Both the position numbers and the translations under genes were made by a program. A model generated the notes under the pieces. That model was not told the DNA's origin, did no database searches, and saw only the letters and a list, made by a program, of their open reading frames with translations. From Nocardia vulneris (GTDB lineage Bacteria; Actinomycetota; Actinomycetes; Mycobacteriales; Mycobacteriaceae): a DNA stretch of 64,000 bases. The stretch lies in assembly GCF_001613425.1 (NCBI RefSeq), contig NZ_BDCI01000022.1, forward strand, positions 1 through 64,000. The letters are read 5' to 3'. Of the stretch, positions 1-8,514 are shown piece after piece (the stretch's first letter is position 1; each line of letters opens with the position of its first letter).

Positions 1-136
1 GCTCGGCCCGTAGGTATCGATTGCTCATCTATCCAGGTCTGTGCAGGTGACGACCCCGCCCGTCACGACGTACGGTCGAAAGGTCCGGCAGCGGGCAGCA
101 CCGGCCCGGCCGGATCTGTCGAGGGAAGGGGCCGAC

Positions 137-688
137 ATGCACGGACTCGAACGGACCGGACTGCTCGCCGCGGGCGCGGCGACCGCGGCGGGCGTATTGA
201 TCATCGGCGCCTGTTCGCAGCAGGTCTCCGGCACTGCCGAGGTGAACCGCACCGATCTGGCCGCGTACACCTCGGAGGTCACGGCCTCCTCGATCGCGGC
301 GTCCTCGGCCCGCGCGGCCGCCATCGAACGCGCGACCGGGTCGGCCTGTGATGCCTTCCTGGCCGCCAACGGTCGTTCGGTCCAGGCCTTCAACGATTAC
401 ATCGGGCTGACCAACGACCGCGGCCGTAACGATCCGGAGGCGAACGGCAAGGCCGATATCGCCGTCACCGCGCTGCACGACGGCGCGCGGTCGGTCGACC
501 AGAAGGTGACCAAGGAAGTGCCGTCGAACATCGCGGACGTGCTGCACGCCTACCGCGACGACACCAACGCCCTCGCCGACACCCTGGCCCGGCGCGCGGA
601 CACGGACACGCTCAACGCCAGCATCGACAAGTTCAACGCCACCAAGGACACCGCGCTCGCGGCCTGCGCGGGCCACGGCACCCGGTAG
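137..688 (+). CDS. Small lipoprotein of unknown function
   Basis: A 183-residue predicted lipoprotein. The N-terminus is a short basic stretch followed by an Ala-rich hydrophobic segment ending in a lipobox (IIGAC), so Cys26 would be lipidated and the mature protein tethered outside the membrane. The mature part is Ala/Thr/Asp-rich and probably helical, with two further cysteines (in SACDAF and near the C-terminus) that could pair. I recognise no enzyme family. The ATG at 137 is chosen over an in-frame start 96 nt upstream because a purine-rich ribosome-binding site (GGGAAGGGG) precedes it and the signal peptide then begins correctly. It converges on the hydrolase gene with 2 nt between stops. 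A second, unrelated-looking lipoprotein lies beyond that hydrolase. Confidence 0.75.
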   Translation: MHGLERTGLLAAGAATAAGVLIIGACSQQVSGTAEVNRTDLAAYTSEVTASSIAASSARAAAIERATGSACDAFLAANGRSVQAFNDYIGLTNDRGRNDPEANGKADIAVTALHDGARSVDQKVTKEVPSNIADVLHAYRDDTNALADTLARRADTDTLNASIDKFNATKDTALAACAGHGTR

Positions 689-690
689 CG

Positions 691-1449
691 CTACGCGGCG
701 CGTTCGAAGAACTTCTCCAGCAGCGCGTTGAACGGCTCGCCGGTGTCCGGCACCAGATGGCCCATGCCCGGACAGACCGCGCGCTCGGCGCCGGTCTGTT
801 CCGCGATCGCGTCGCAGACCGCCTCGAACGCCGCCGAGTGCCCGCCGGACACCGCCAGGATCGGGAAATCCGCGTCACGCAGTACGTCCAGCGGCGGCGC
901 CGCCTCGTCGGGCGGGCGCGCACCCTGCAACTGCCGCATCCCGGCCACCAGGACCGGCGGGATCGACGCGCCAGGCAGGGCGGGCACACCGACGACCTCG
1001 AAGAACTGCCGCAACGCGAGCTCGGGCGCGCGGTCGACCCGTTCGATCAGCTCGCGGGTGGCCGCGCTCATCGCGTCGACCTCCGGGTTCCCGCGGGCGA
1101 CGCCGTAGAGCGGCGGTTCGACGACGGTCAGCGACCGGACATTCTCGGGTCGTTGCGCGGCGGCGTACATCGCGACGATCCCGCCGTAGGACAGCCCGAC
1201 GAGATGCACCGGCCGGTCGAGCAGCTGGGCCGCGAGCAATCGGGCTTCCGGCTCGAAATCCTGCCTGGCATAAGGTGTTTCACCATGGCCGGGGCGGTCC
1301 GGGGCGAGCAGGGTCCAGCGGCTGGTCAACGGGCGCTGGGCGCGCCAGGTTTCGCGACCGCCGAGAATACTGCCGTGCACCAGGACCACCGGCGGCCCGT
1401 CGCCCCAGCGGTGCACGTGCAGCCGGATATCGGAATTCGGTGCGTTCAT
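691..1449 (-). CDS. Alpha/beta-fold hydrolase
   Basis: A 252-residue soluble serine hydrolase. Visible hallmarks are the oxyanion strand VVLVHGS (about residues 21-27), DRPGHG, the nucleophile elbow GLSYGG with Ser87, and a late GMGHLVPD segment supplying the catalytic His. Length and layout fit the small esterase, haloperoxidase-like or epoxide-hydrolase-like alpha/beta hydrolases; the substrate cannot be read. The start at 1449 is preceded by GGAGGTCG; a longer reading frame upstream has Arg/Pro-rich out-of-frame character and was rejected. It lies downstream of, and in the same direction as, the lipoprotein gene starting at 1915, with 31 nt between them, so the two could be co-transcribed. 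Confidence 0.85.
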   Translation of the reverse strand: MNAPNSDIRLHVHRWGDGPPVVLVHGSILGGRETWRAQRPLTSRWTLLAPDRPGHGETPYARQDFEPEARLLAAQLLDRPVHLVGLSYGGIVAMYAAAQRPENVRSLTVVEPPLYGVARGNPEVDAMSAATRELIERVDRAPELALRQFFEVVGVPALPGASIPPVLVAGMRQLQGARPPDEAAPPLDVLRDADFPILAVSGGHSAAFEAVCDAIAEQTGAERAVCPGMGHLVPDTGEPFNALLEKFFERAA

Positions 1450-1480
1450 CGTCGACCTCCTGGGCTGACTGTATCGATCG

Positions 1481-1915
1481 TCACCGCGGTGTGGGCGGCA
1501 GGCATTTGGTCCGGTTGACCTCGGCCAGGTGCAGGCTCGCCCGGGCGAGGTCGGGCCCGACCGATTCGATGGTGGCCTCCCCCTTGGCGATGGCCCGGTA
1601 GCTCGCACCGATCGTGCCCAGGTCGCCGGCCGCTTCGGCGGGCGCGATCGCCTTCAACTGATCGAATTGGTCGGCGGCCCTGGCGTATTCTTCCGGCTTG
1701 ATCTCCGCCTTCGTGCTCAGCTCCCGGGTGCTGCGCGACAGTTCCACCGTCGCCTGGCAGTAGTCGCCGGGCAGCGCATTCGCGGATGCCGCTGCGGCGC
1801 TGGTGGTTCCGGCGACCGTGCCGGGGCTCGCGGCGGTACCGCGGTCGGCGGAGCAACCCGCGCCGGTCAGGACGAGTGCGGCCAGTGCGAGGGGGCAGAG
1901 TATGCGGCGGTTCAT
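1481..1915 (-). CDS. Small lipoprotein of unknown function
   Basis: A 144-residue predicted lipoprotein starting MNRRILCPLALAALVLTG and ending its signal at a lipobox (TGAGC, Cys21). An Ala/Ser/Thr-rich linker follows, then a probably helical domain with two cysteines (DYCQA and the near-terminal TKCLP). A strong ribosome-binding site (CGGAGGAAC) fixes the ATG at 1915; the longer frame upstream is not needed. No family recognised. It resembles the lipoprotein at 137 in size and style (short linker, helical body, two Cys) but I see no clear sequence match. It is probably the first gene of a two-gene unit with the alpha/beta hydrolase that follows. Confidence 0.75.
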   Translation of the reverse strand: MNRRILCPLALAALVLTGAGCSADRGTAASPGTVAGTTSAAAASANALPGDYCQATVELSRSTRELSTKAEIKPEEYARAADQFDQLKAIAPAEAAGDLGTIGASYRAIAKGEATIESVGPDLARASLHLAEVNRTKCLPPTPR

Positions 1916-2018
1916 GGACGGTTCCTCCGGGAGTGGACAGCGGATGCTGTCACCGATACTTCGGGCCGGACGTCTCACCGACCTTTCACTCGCATCTCAG
2001 CAGATGCACCCACGCGCC

Positions 2019-3608
2019 TCAGCACCGGTCGAGCAGCTGTCGCAGCACCGCCGCGAGGCGTTCGGCCGGTCGCGCCACCATTTCCCTGCTGCGCCAGGCG
2101 ATGACCTGGTCGGGACGGACGAGAACCGCGCCCGTCGCGTCGATACCCACCCGCGACGGCCACTCCGGCACTTCGATCACGATGGCCGACAACGGGATTC
2201 CCAGACTTTCCGCCGCCTCTTCGGCTGCCTGCACCCAAGCCACACCGTCGGCACCGGCGAGCAGCACGAAGTTCGCGCCGACGAGGTCCAGCGTCGAGCG
2301 CTGTGCGCCGATCCAGAGATGCGGGAGCCGCGAACCCGGGGTGCCGTCCAGCACCAGCGCCACGTCCTCGGTGTCCGGCAAGCGCGGATCGGGGTCGATC
2401 ACGGCCGCCGAAGCGTAGCGGTAACCGAGTTGCACCACCGGCGCGGCGGCCATGCCGACGGCGGTCCGCGCCGGTCCGGCCGTGGAGCTGGTATCCCAGT
2501 GCAATCGCGGGTGGGCCACCCGCAGCAGCGCCTGCGTCAAGGTGTCGGACGCGACCGATCGACGCTCGATCGCGTAGGTCGCCAACAGGCCGGGTCCGGC
2601 TTGCCCGCGCAGCACCGCGGCCAGCTTCCATGCGAGATTGTGCGCGTCGGCCGCGCCGGTGTTCAGCCCGAACGCGCCCTGCGGCGGCACCGCGTGCGCC
2701 GCATCGCCGACGAGGAAGACCCGGTCCACTTGGAACTCGTCGGCGAGTAGACCCCGTGCACGCCAAGGCAACCGGCTCAGAATCACGAGTTCCAGCGCCG
2801 GGTCACCCACGGCCGTGCGGATCAGCGCCCGGCAGTGTTCCGCGGTGAAGTCTTCGGCCGACTGACCGTCCTCCGGGCGGTAATCGGTATGGAAGATCCA
2901 GTCTTTCGCGCCGTCCACCGTGACGAACATGCCCGGCGCCGGACCGGTGACATCACAGGTGGTGAAGTGCCGTCCTCGCGTGTAAGGGCTCAAATCGGCC
3001 CGGAAGAGCATGCTCATCTTCGGATTACCCAGGGCGCCTGGGCCGGTCGTGCCGATGCCGAGCGCTGCGCGGATGCCGCTGCGGACGCCGTCGGCGGCGA
3101 TCAGGTACTCGGCCCGGACGGTCGTGCCGTCGTCCAACTGCGCGGTGACACCGGACGCATCCTGTTCGATCGACTCCGTCCGGGTCGAATACCGCAGGGT
3201 GGCACCGTATTCCGCCGCGGCGGGGGCGAGCACCGAGTCCAGCCGGTCCTGCGCGCAGATGCCGCGAATCATCGCCGGGCCGATCTGGCCGGGGCCCCAC
3301 CCGATCCAGGTGGGCGGGGCAGCCGGGCCGTCCGGCAGGTGCACCTCGGCGAGCGTCGGGCCGGAGAGCTTGCCGAGGCTACCCTCCGACATGTCCACCG
3401 CGAGCGCGTCGACCGCATCGGCGAGCCCGGCCTGACGCAGGAATTCCATGGTGCGCGGGCCGAGCCCGGTGGCCCGGGGATGGATCGAAAGTTCCGCCGC
3501 CTGCTCGACCACGAGAGGCGCGATGCCACACTGCGCCAGGAAAACCGCAGCGAGCAGCCCGACCGACCCACCACCCACGATCAGCACAGGAACTCTCGTG
3601 TCGGACAT
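2019..3608 (-). CDS. FAD-dependent aromatic monooxygenase (class A)
   Basis: A 529-residue flavoprotein of the PheA/TfdB/TcmG type, which hydroxylates phenols or polyketide-like aromatics using NAD(P)H and O2. The N-terminal Rossmann motif GGGSVG binds FAD, a mid-protein AADGVRSGIR carries the DG motif, and VFLVGDAAHAVPP is the FAD/NADPH GD motif. About 150 C-terminal residues correspond to the thioredoxin-like extension of this family. The ATG at 3608 follows GAAGGAG; a GTG two codons earlier overlaps that ribosome-binding site and is rejected. It is divergent from a TetR regulator across an 81-nt gap that contains a palindromic operator, so induction by an aromatic ligand is likely. The actual substrate is unknown. 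Confidence 0.9.
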   Translation of the reverse strand: MSDTRVPVLIVGGGSVGLLAAVFLAQCGIAPLVVEQAAELSIHPRATGLGPRTMEFLRQAGLADAVDALAVDMSEGSLGKLSGPTLAEVHLPDGPAAPPTWIGWGPGQIGPAMIRGICAQDRLDSVLAPAAAEYGATLRYSTRTESIEQDASGVTAQLDDGTTVRAEYLIAADGVRSGIRAALGIGTTGPGALGNPKMSMLFRADLSPYTRGRHFTTCDVTGPAPGMFVTVDGAKDWIFHTDYRPEDGQSAEDFTAEHCRALIRTAVGDPALELVILSRLPWRARGLLADEFQVDRVFLVGDAAHAVPPQGAFGLNTGAADAHNLAWKLAAVLRGQAGPGLLATYAIERRSVASDTLTQALLRVAHPRLHWDTSSTAGPARTAVGMAAAPVVQLGYRYASAAVIDPDPRLPDTEDVALVLDGTPGSRLPHLWIGAQRSTLDLVGANFVLLAGADGVAWVQAAEEAAESLGIPLSAIVIEVPEWPSRVGIDATGAVLVRPDQVIAWRSREMVARPAERLAAVLRQLLDRC

Positions 3609-3620
3609 CCGCACTCCTTC

Positions 3621-3658
3621 TGGCTACATCGTTCTCATTATGGCTACACTGTAGCCAT
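3621..3658. promoter_or_regulatory. TetR operator between monooxygenase and regulator genes
   Basis: ATGGCTACA and its exact reverse complement TGTAGCCAT flank a single base at 3640-3658, a perfect 9-bp inverted repeat. A third half-site, TGGCTACAT, lies 19 bp away at 3621-3629. It sits midway between the two divergent starts, where a TetR dimer would cover both promoters. Seen directly in sequence; regulator binding is inferred from position and from the habit of TetR proteins to act on divergent promoters. Confidence 0.75.
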
Positions 3659-3689
3659 AGCTTCTGGCGGATCGCAACGAAGGGAAACG

Positions 3690-4406
3690 ATGACGCACTC
3701 GCAGCAGCCGGCCGCGCTGGTCTGGACCAAGGAGCAGCGCGCCCCCAGCCGCCGCGCCCCCAGCGTGGACCGCATCGTGCGCACCGCCGTCGAACTCGCC
3801 GACCGCGAGGGCCTCGACGCGGTGTCCATGCGCCGGGTCGCCGCCGCGCTCGCCTCCGGCACCGCGTCGCTGTACCGCTATGTGGCCGGGCGCGACGATC
3901 TGCTCGACCTGATGATCGACGCGGTGCACGGCGCGGCACCGGTGCCCGCGCTCACCGGCGACTGGCGCACCGACCTGCGCGCCGTGGCCGAGCACACCCG
4001 CGCGACCCTGATCCGGCATCCGTGGCTCGGCACCGAACTCACCGGCAGGCCCGCGCTCGGCGCGAATTCGCTACGCCTGCACGACCTCGCGCTCACGGCG
4101 GCCGGATCGTTCACCCGCGACATCACCCTCGCGGCGGCCATCGTCGACACCGTCCAGGCCTACGTCTCCGGTGCCGTGGCCCAGCAGTTGGCGGAGGAAA
4201 AAGCCCAGCGCCGAACGGGACTCACCGAGGACCAGTGGCAGCAGTCGGTCGCACCCTACATTCGCGGTGTTCTCGACAGCGGCGACTACCCCGAGTTCGC
4301 CAGGCGGGTGCGCGAAGCCACCGATCCCGATGCGGCGCAGCGCTTCACGTTCGGACTGGACTGCGTGCTCGACGGGATCGCCGCCCGTCGACCGGATCAG
4401 TTGTAG
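3690..4406 (+). CDS. TetR-family transcriptional regulator
   Basis: A 238-residue one-component repressor. The N-terminal HTH runs from about residue 25 to 75 (DRIVRTAVELADREGLDA, then MRRVAAALASGTASLYRYV), followed by the TetR_C ligand-binding helical domain resembling the TetR/ActII-like C-terminal class. The ATG at 3690 follows GAAGGGAAACG. It probably represses the divergent flavin monooxygenase and itself through the palindrome at 3640-3658. TetR regulators of this class often respond to polyketides, tetracycline-like or other aromatic drugs, matching the neighbouring enzyme; that link is inference. Its 3' end overlaps the convergent gene by 10 bp. Confidence 0.9.
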   Translation: MTHSQQPAALVWTKEQRAPSRRAPSVDRIVRTAVELADREGLDAVSMRRVAAALASGTASLYRYVAGRDDLLDLMIDAVHGAAPVPALTGDWRTDLRAVAEHTRATLIRHPWLGTELTGRPALGANSLRLHDLALTAAGSFTRDITLAAAIVDTVQAYVSGAVAQQLAEEKAQRRTGLTEDQWQQSVAPYIRGVLDSGDYPEFARRVREATDPDAAQRFTFGLDCVLDGIAARRPDQL

Positions 4407-5833
4407 GACCTGCCGACTCCGTCGAGCAGCCGCTCCAACGTGTCGAAGGTGGGCGTGGTGATCACATCGGCCAGGTCCGGCGCGACCCGCACATTGTGCT
4501 CCGCGGCTACCGCGGCGAACTGGTCGGCAGCACCGGTGCGGAAGCCGTGTTCGGCGGCCAGCCGCTGCAATTCGGGGTCGGTGGCCAGCAGGCGCCCGAT
4601 CCGGTCGCCCGGCTCGCCGAACGGCACCAGCGTGTGCCGGGACAGGATGGTCGGCGTCGGGTACAGCATCGTCATCTCGGGCTTCAGCAGCCCGCGCACC
4701 GCGGCGTCGACGAACTGCGCCTCATACATCCAGACCAGCGGCGTCGGCCCCATCCCGGTCGCGAGATAGGTCTCGAACGGCCCCTCGCTACTGCTCTGGG
4801 TGTACCCCTGGCCGACGAAAAGCCTTGCCACCGTAGGCAAGATGTTCTCCTCGGCGGAGCTGCCCTGCACGATGGTGTTGTTGTTCGCGACGTAGCCCGC
4901 GATGGCGAGGTACATCGCGGCCGAGTTGGAGCTGCGCGGGTCGGTGGTGGAGATGAGCACGTTCTTGCTCGTGGGGTAGACGTCGTTTGCCGTGAGCTGA
5001 TCCCACCGCGTGTTGTTGCCGACCATCCGCAGGTAGGGGCCCATGTCGAAGGTCGGCACCGGGCCCTGATGCACCACACCGGATTTGGCCAGCAGCTCGG
5101 CGATCGGCGTGAACGTCGCGATGGCCAGCGGGGAGGAGAACGGGATGTACTTCGTACTCACATTGCGCTGCCGCTGGATTCGCTCGGCGGCCTGCTCGCT
5201 GGACGGAAAGGCGAAGTCGTACTTCGCCAGATCCACCGACGTTGCGATCTGGCGCGACCCCGCCGAATCCACCGCTGCCCGCAGACCGTGGCGCGCGAGC
5301 ACGTCGACCACCTTCGGGTCCTGGAAGAACGACATCTTCTCCGAGCCGACCACGCCGCGCACAACCGCGAGCGGGGCCACCGGCGCGGCGGTCGTCGACG
5401 GCGAGTTCGGCTGCCGCACCGCCGATGCCACGGCGACGACGGTCACCACGACCAGCGCGGCCACCACCGCGCCGACCACGGCAGGCACGAAACGTTTACT
5501 CGCCGACCATGGTTCACGCAGGTCGTCGGATTCCACGGCGGCGGTCGACACGGCGCGGTGCGCGGCAGTTCCCTTGCGTCCCTTGCGCATCTTCACTTTT
5601 CCCGCCGACGCGGCCGGTGTCGGCGGGACCGTCTCGGGCGCGAGCTGCCGGCGCGCGAACCGCTCGACCAGAATCGGCACGAACTGGCGCACCGGATGTC
5701 CGTCGAACCGCCTGCGCCCCGCCCCGACCACGGCTTCGATGTGTTCGGCCGAGTATGTGCCACCGAAGTTTTCGACCAACCGCTCCGTCATCTGACGGAT
5801 CGCCTGTTCCTCCCGAACAGTGTCGGCAACCAC
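4397..5833 (-). CDS. Membrane-anchored protein: three-helix-bundle domain plus substrate-binding-like ectodomain
   Basis: About 478 residues. The first ~60 residues (REEQAIRQMTERL to PVRQFVPILVERFARR) look like the short three-helix-bundle dimerisation domain found fused to regulators and membrane proteins in actinobacteria. A basic stretch and one transmembrane helix follow (VVGAVVAALVVVTVVAVAS), then about 330 residues resembling a type-2 periplasmic binding fold, with no lipobox. The topology suggests a cytoplasmic dimerisation head and an extracytoplasmic ligand-binding part. I place the start at the GTG at 5833 because GAGGAG precedes it by 7 nt; a GTG one codon earlier and an ATG at 5857 are alternatives. 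No transporter genes lie beside it, so a sensing or structural role is possible. Confidence 0.75.
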   Translation of the reverse strand: MVADTVREEQAIRQMTERLVENFGGTYSAEHIEAVVGAGRRRFDGHPVRQFVPILVERFARRQLAPETVPPTPAASAGKVKMRKGRKGTAAHRAVSTAAVESDDLREPWSASKRFVPAVVGAVVAALVVVTVVAVASAVRQPNSPSTTAAPVAPLAVVRGVVGSEKMSFFQDPKVVDVLARHGLRAAVDSAGSRQIATSVDLAKYDFAFPSSEQAAERIQRQRNVSTKYIPFSSPLAIATFTPIAELLAKSGVVHQGPVPTFDMGPYLRMVGNNTRWDQLTANDVYPTSKNVLISTTDPRSSNSAAMYLAIAGYVANNNTIVQGSSAEENILPTVARLFVGQGYTQSSSEGPFETYLATGMGPTPLVWMYEAQFVDAAVRGLLKPEMTMLYPTPTILSRHTLVPFGEPGDRIGRLLATDPELQRLAAEHGFRTGAADQFAAVAAEHNVRVAPDLADVITTPTFDTLERLLDGVGRSYN

Positions 5834-6078
5834 CACAAATCTCCTCGGCCCGTCCATCGGATCACGTCTCGCGACGGCCCGCCCGGTCTGTCGCGCCGGC
5901 CAACCCTAGCCGCAACCGAGGCAGGGAAAAGGCGGCCGAATGGGCCTGCCCGCAGAAATTCAGGACAACCTCGCCGGGCCGCCATCCTCCGTTGCACTCG
6001 CGTTTGCCGAGTCGGCCCGCGCGCGCGGACGCGCCGAACGGCTATCGTCGGCAGCAGTCGCGGAACAAGGAGATGCTC

Positions 6079-6882
6079 ATGGGTCGGACCGCAGTTGTCA
6101 CCGGTGCTTCGTCCGGAATCGGGAAGGCGACCGCCGCGGCGTTGGTGACGCGCGGCTATCGCGTGATCGGGACCAGCCGCAAACCCGAGGGGATCGAGCC
6201 CGACGCGCAGGTGCCGGGCGTGGAGTACCGCGCGCTCGACCTGACCGACAACGCCTCGATCGAGGCGTTCGTCGCGGGGCTCGGCGAGATCGACGTGCTG
6301 GTCAACAATGCGGGCGAGAGCCAGGCGGGGCCACTGGCCGAGCTGCCGGCGGACGCGGTGGAGCGACTGTTCCGGCTGAACGTGCTCGGGCCGGTCGCCC
6401 TCACCCAGGCCGTGCTGCCCGGCATGCGCGAGCGCCGCTACGGCCGGGTGGTGATGGTCGGTTCGATGATCGCCAGCTTCCCGATGCCGTACCGCTCGTC
6501 CTACGGCGCGACCAAAGCGGCGCTGAAGGGCTTCGCGGTGGCGGCGCGCTTCGAAGAATCGCCGTTCGGCGTGTGGCTCACCACCGTCGAGCCGGGACAG
6601 ATCAACACCGGACTGCGCGAGCGGCGGACCAAATACCTCGACGAGGGGTCGCCGCACACCGCCGACTTCACCCGTTTCATCGCGAAACTCGATGAGGCGC
6701 AAGGTAAGGGGATCACCGCGGACAAGGTGGCGGACACCATTGTGCGGGCGATCGAAGCCGACCGCCCGCAACCGCTCTACGCCGTCGGTAGCAACGCGCC
6801 CATCATGTTCGGGGTACGGCGACTGCTGCCGCGCACGGTGCTGGAGCGACTGATCGCCCGGGTGCACGGCCTGTCGCGGTAG
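6079..6882 (+). CDS. SDR-family NAD(P)-dependent oxidoreductase
   Basis: A 267-residue classical short-chain dehydrogenase. The cofactor motif TGASSGIG lies at residues 9-16, NNAG marks the central strand, and the catalytic Ser plus YGATK (Tyr-x-x-x-Lys) are present in SSYGATKAALKG. Immediately after the TGASSGIG unit the second strand ends GTSRKPEG, with an Arg two residues after the strand end that favours NADP(H). The ATG at 6079 is 6 nt after AAGGAG; an ATG at 6073 touches that site and is too close. It converges with the dps gene, 10 nt between stops. Substrate unknown. Confidence 0.88.
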   Translation: MGRTAVVTGASSGIGKATAAALVTRGYRVIGTSRKPEGIEPDAQVPGVEYRALDLTDNASIEAFVAGLGEIDVLVNNAGESQAGPLAELPADAVERLFRLNVLGPVALTQAVLPGMRERRYGRVVMVGSMIASFPMPYRSSYGATKAALKGFAVAARFEESPFGVWLTTVEPGQINTGLRERRTKYLDEGSPHTADFTRFIAKLDEAQGKGITADKVADTIVRAIEADRPQPLYAVGSNAPIMFGVRRLLPRTVLERLIARVHGLSR

Positions 6883-6892
6883 CCCGGCGCGC

Positions 6893-7369
6893 TCAGCCCG
6901 CCAGCTGCGCCTGCCACATCCAATGCAGCTGCTCCAGCCGGGCGGCGAAGCCGATGAACAGATCCTGGGTCACCGGGTCGGCCGTCTCCGTCGTCGCGAT
7001 CCGCTCGCGCAGCCGGCTGATCACCGCCGCGAGGTTCGCCACGACCTGGCTGATGACCTCGGTGTCCTGCTGCCAGCCGTCGGGGAAGCCCGCCGCGCCC
7101 GACTCCTTGGCGACGGTCTCGGCCCGGCCGTCCGGGCTGACGCCGATCGCGGTGGCCCGCTCGGCCGCCGCGTCGGTGAAGTCGCGCGCCGCCGTCACCA
7201 ATTCGTCCAGCGCCAGGTGCACCGACCGGAAGTTCCGCCCGACCACGTTCCAGTGCGCCTGCTTCGCGATCAGGGACAGATCGATCAGGTCGACCACCGT
7301 GGCGCGCAGCGTCTCCCCCGTGATCTTCTGCTGTTCCGGGTCGAGGGTGCTGGTGATGGGCTGAGTCAT
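6893..7369 (-). CDS. dps: Dps-family ferritin-like DNA-protection protein
   Basis: A 158-residue four-helix-bundle protein of the Dps/ferritin-like superfamily. These dodecamers oxidise and store iron using peroxide and shield DNA during stress and stationary phase. The ferroxidase signature typical of Dps is visible: KQAHWNVVG on helix A, then HLALDELVTAARDFTDAAAERA supplying the His/Asp/Glu ligands across the dimer interface. Length is normal for the family. The ATG at 7369 is preceded by an AAGAAAGG site. It stands alone between an SDR gene and a LysR gene; I cannot identify an OxyR or IdeR box with confidence. Confidence 0.92.
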   Translation of the reverse strand: MTQPITSTLDPEQQKITGETLRATVVDLIDLSLIAKQAHWNVVGRNFRSVHLALDELVTAARDFTDAAAERATAIGVSPDGRAETVAKESGAAGFPDGWQQDTEVISQVVANLAAVISRLRERIATTETADPVTQDLFIGFAARLEQLHWMWQAQLAG

Positions 7370-7439
7370 CGTTCACGCCTTTCTTGTCGGAGCCATGTCA
7401 CCGACTGCCTACCCCGATCCGCGGCGCTGAATCCCCCGC

Positions 7440-8375
7440 TCACCAGTGACGCGCGCCATGTGACTCGAGTCGCGCGGCGTGCTCGGCGAGGATCCCGGCC
7501 GCGCCGGCCGGTGGCGTCTGTTTGCGCCAGATCGCCCGGAACTTCCTGCTCAGCACCACCGGTCCGGCCACGCACACCTCGACGAGGGCACCGCTGGCGA
7601 GGTCGCCCGCCGCGATCAACCGGCTCAGCACCGCGGGCGCGACAGCCGAGCGCGCGGCGGCACAGATGGCAACCGCCGACCCCAGTTCCGCCGCGGGCCG
7701 GGCAGGCTGACATTCCGCCCCGAGGATCTCCCACACCGTGTCCCTGGTGCCCGAGCCCTGCTCGCGCCACAGCAGCGGCGTCGTCGCCAGCTCGCGCAGC
7801 GTCACCGGTTTCCGGCGGCGCGCCCACGGGTGCGACTGCCCCACGACGACCACCAGTTCGTCCGCGCCGAGCACCCGGCTGCTCAGGCCGGGCGGCGGAT
7901 GCGGCCCCTCCACGAACCCGATATCGGCGACCCCGTCACGAACCAGCGCCTCGACGTGCCTGGTGTTGTCCACCTCCAGCGATACCGCCACCTCTGGGCA
8001 GCTGGCACGTAACGCGTTGAGCCACTGCGGAATGCGATGATCCGCGATGGTCTTCGAGGCGGCGACCCGCAAATGCGGCACCTCCGCCGCATGCAGCGCC
8101 GCGACCCCGGCGTTGAAGGACCGCGCGGCCTCCAGCACCAGCCGAGCATGCGCCACCACCGAGCGCCCGGCCTCGGTCAGCTCCGACCCGGTGGGGCCGC
8201 GATCCAGCAGCCGCAACCGCAACCGCCGCTCCAACGCGCTGACCCGCATACTCGCCGCGGGCTGACTGATCCCGTGCTGGCGCGCCGCGGCCCCCAGACT
8301 GCCCAGTTCCGCCACGGACACCAGTAGGTCGAGCACGTCCAACTCTGGTGTCCCCGGCGGTAGCCTCATAACCAT
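7440..8375 (-). CDS. LysR-family regulator, YeiE-like by context
   Basis: A 311-residue LysR-type regulator: winged HTH in residues ~14-72 (LVSVAELGSLGAAARQHGISQPAAS followed by the long linker helix), then a two-lobe substrate-binding domain. It is divergent from a YeiH-family transporter, the same pairing as yeiE/yeiH in enterobacteria, where the LysR protein controls the exporter. That makes sulfur-compound or related anion sensing a reasonable guess, not a demonstration. The ATG at 8375 is used; an in-frame ATG two codons later is possible. It overlaps nothing and is probably autoregulated from the shared 139-nt intergenic region. Confidence 0.88.
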   Translation of the reverse strand: MVMRLPPGTPELDVLDLLVSVAELGSLGAAARQHGISQPAASMRVSALERRLRLRLLDRGPTGSELTEAGRSVVAHARLVLEAARSFNAGVAALHAAEVPHLRVAASKTIADHRIPQWLNALRASCPEVAVSLEVDNTRHVEALVRDGVADIGFVEGPHPPPGLSSRVLGADELVVVVGQSHPWARRRKPVTLRELATTPLLWREQGSGTRDTVWEILGAECQPARPAAELGSAVAICAAARSAVAPAVLSRLIAAGDLASGALVEVCVAGPVVLSRKFRAIWRKQTPPAGAAGILAEHAARLESHGARHW

Positions 8376-8514
8376 CGATTATGTGTGACGACGACCACTC
8401 CGACATCCCCACAACCGCCCACACCCCCATCAGCCGCACTTATCAGCTCCGGTTATGAGGTAGTGCCGGATCGGTGGGTACTGCGAATTCCCGGACGGAT
8501 CGAATGTTGTAGGG
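8376..8514. promoter_or_regulatory. Shared LysR/YeiH promoter region
   Basis: A 139-nt divergent gap. The word ATAACC occurs at 8368-8373 (overlapping the regulator's start) followed by GATTAT at 8377-8382, and again in reverse orientation as GGTTAT at 8451-8456 with TTATC upstream at 8440-8444. Pairs of such half-sites with about 11-12 bp spacing fit LysR T-N11-A boxes, but the match is loose. Confidence 0.3.

Noticed and set aside
4022..6148. 708-residue plus-strand frame
   Set aside because: It is the shadow of the minus-strand membrane-anchored protein: His/Arg-rich, no domain, and it overlaps the TetR and SDR genes.
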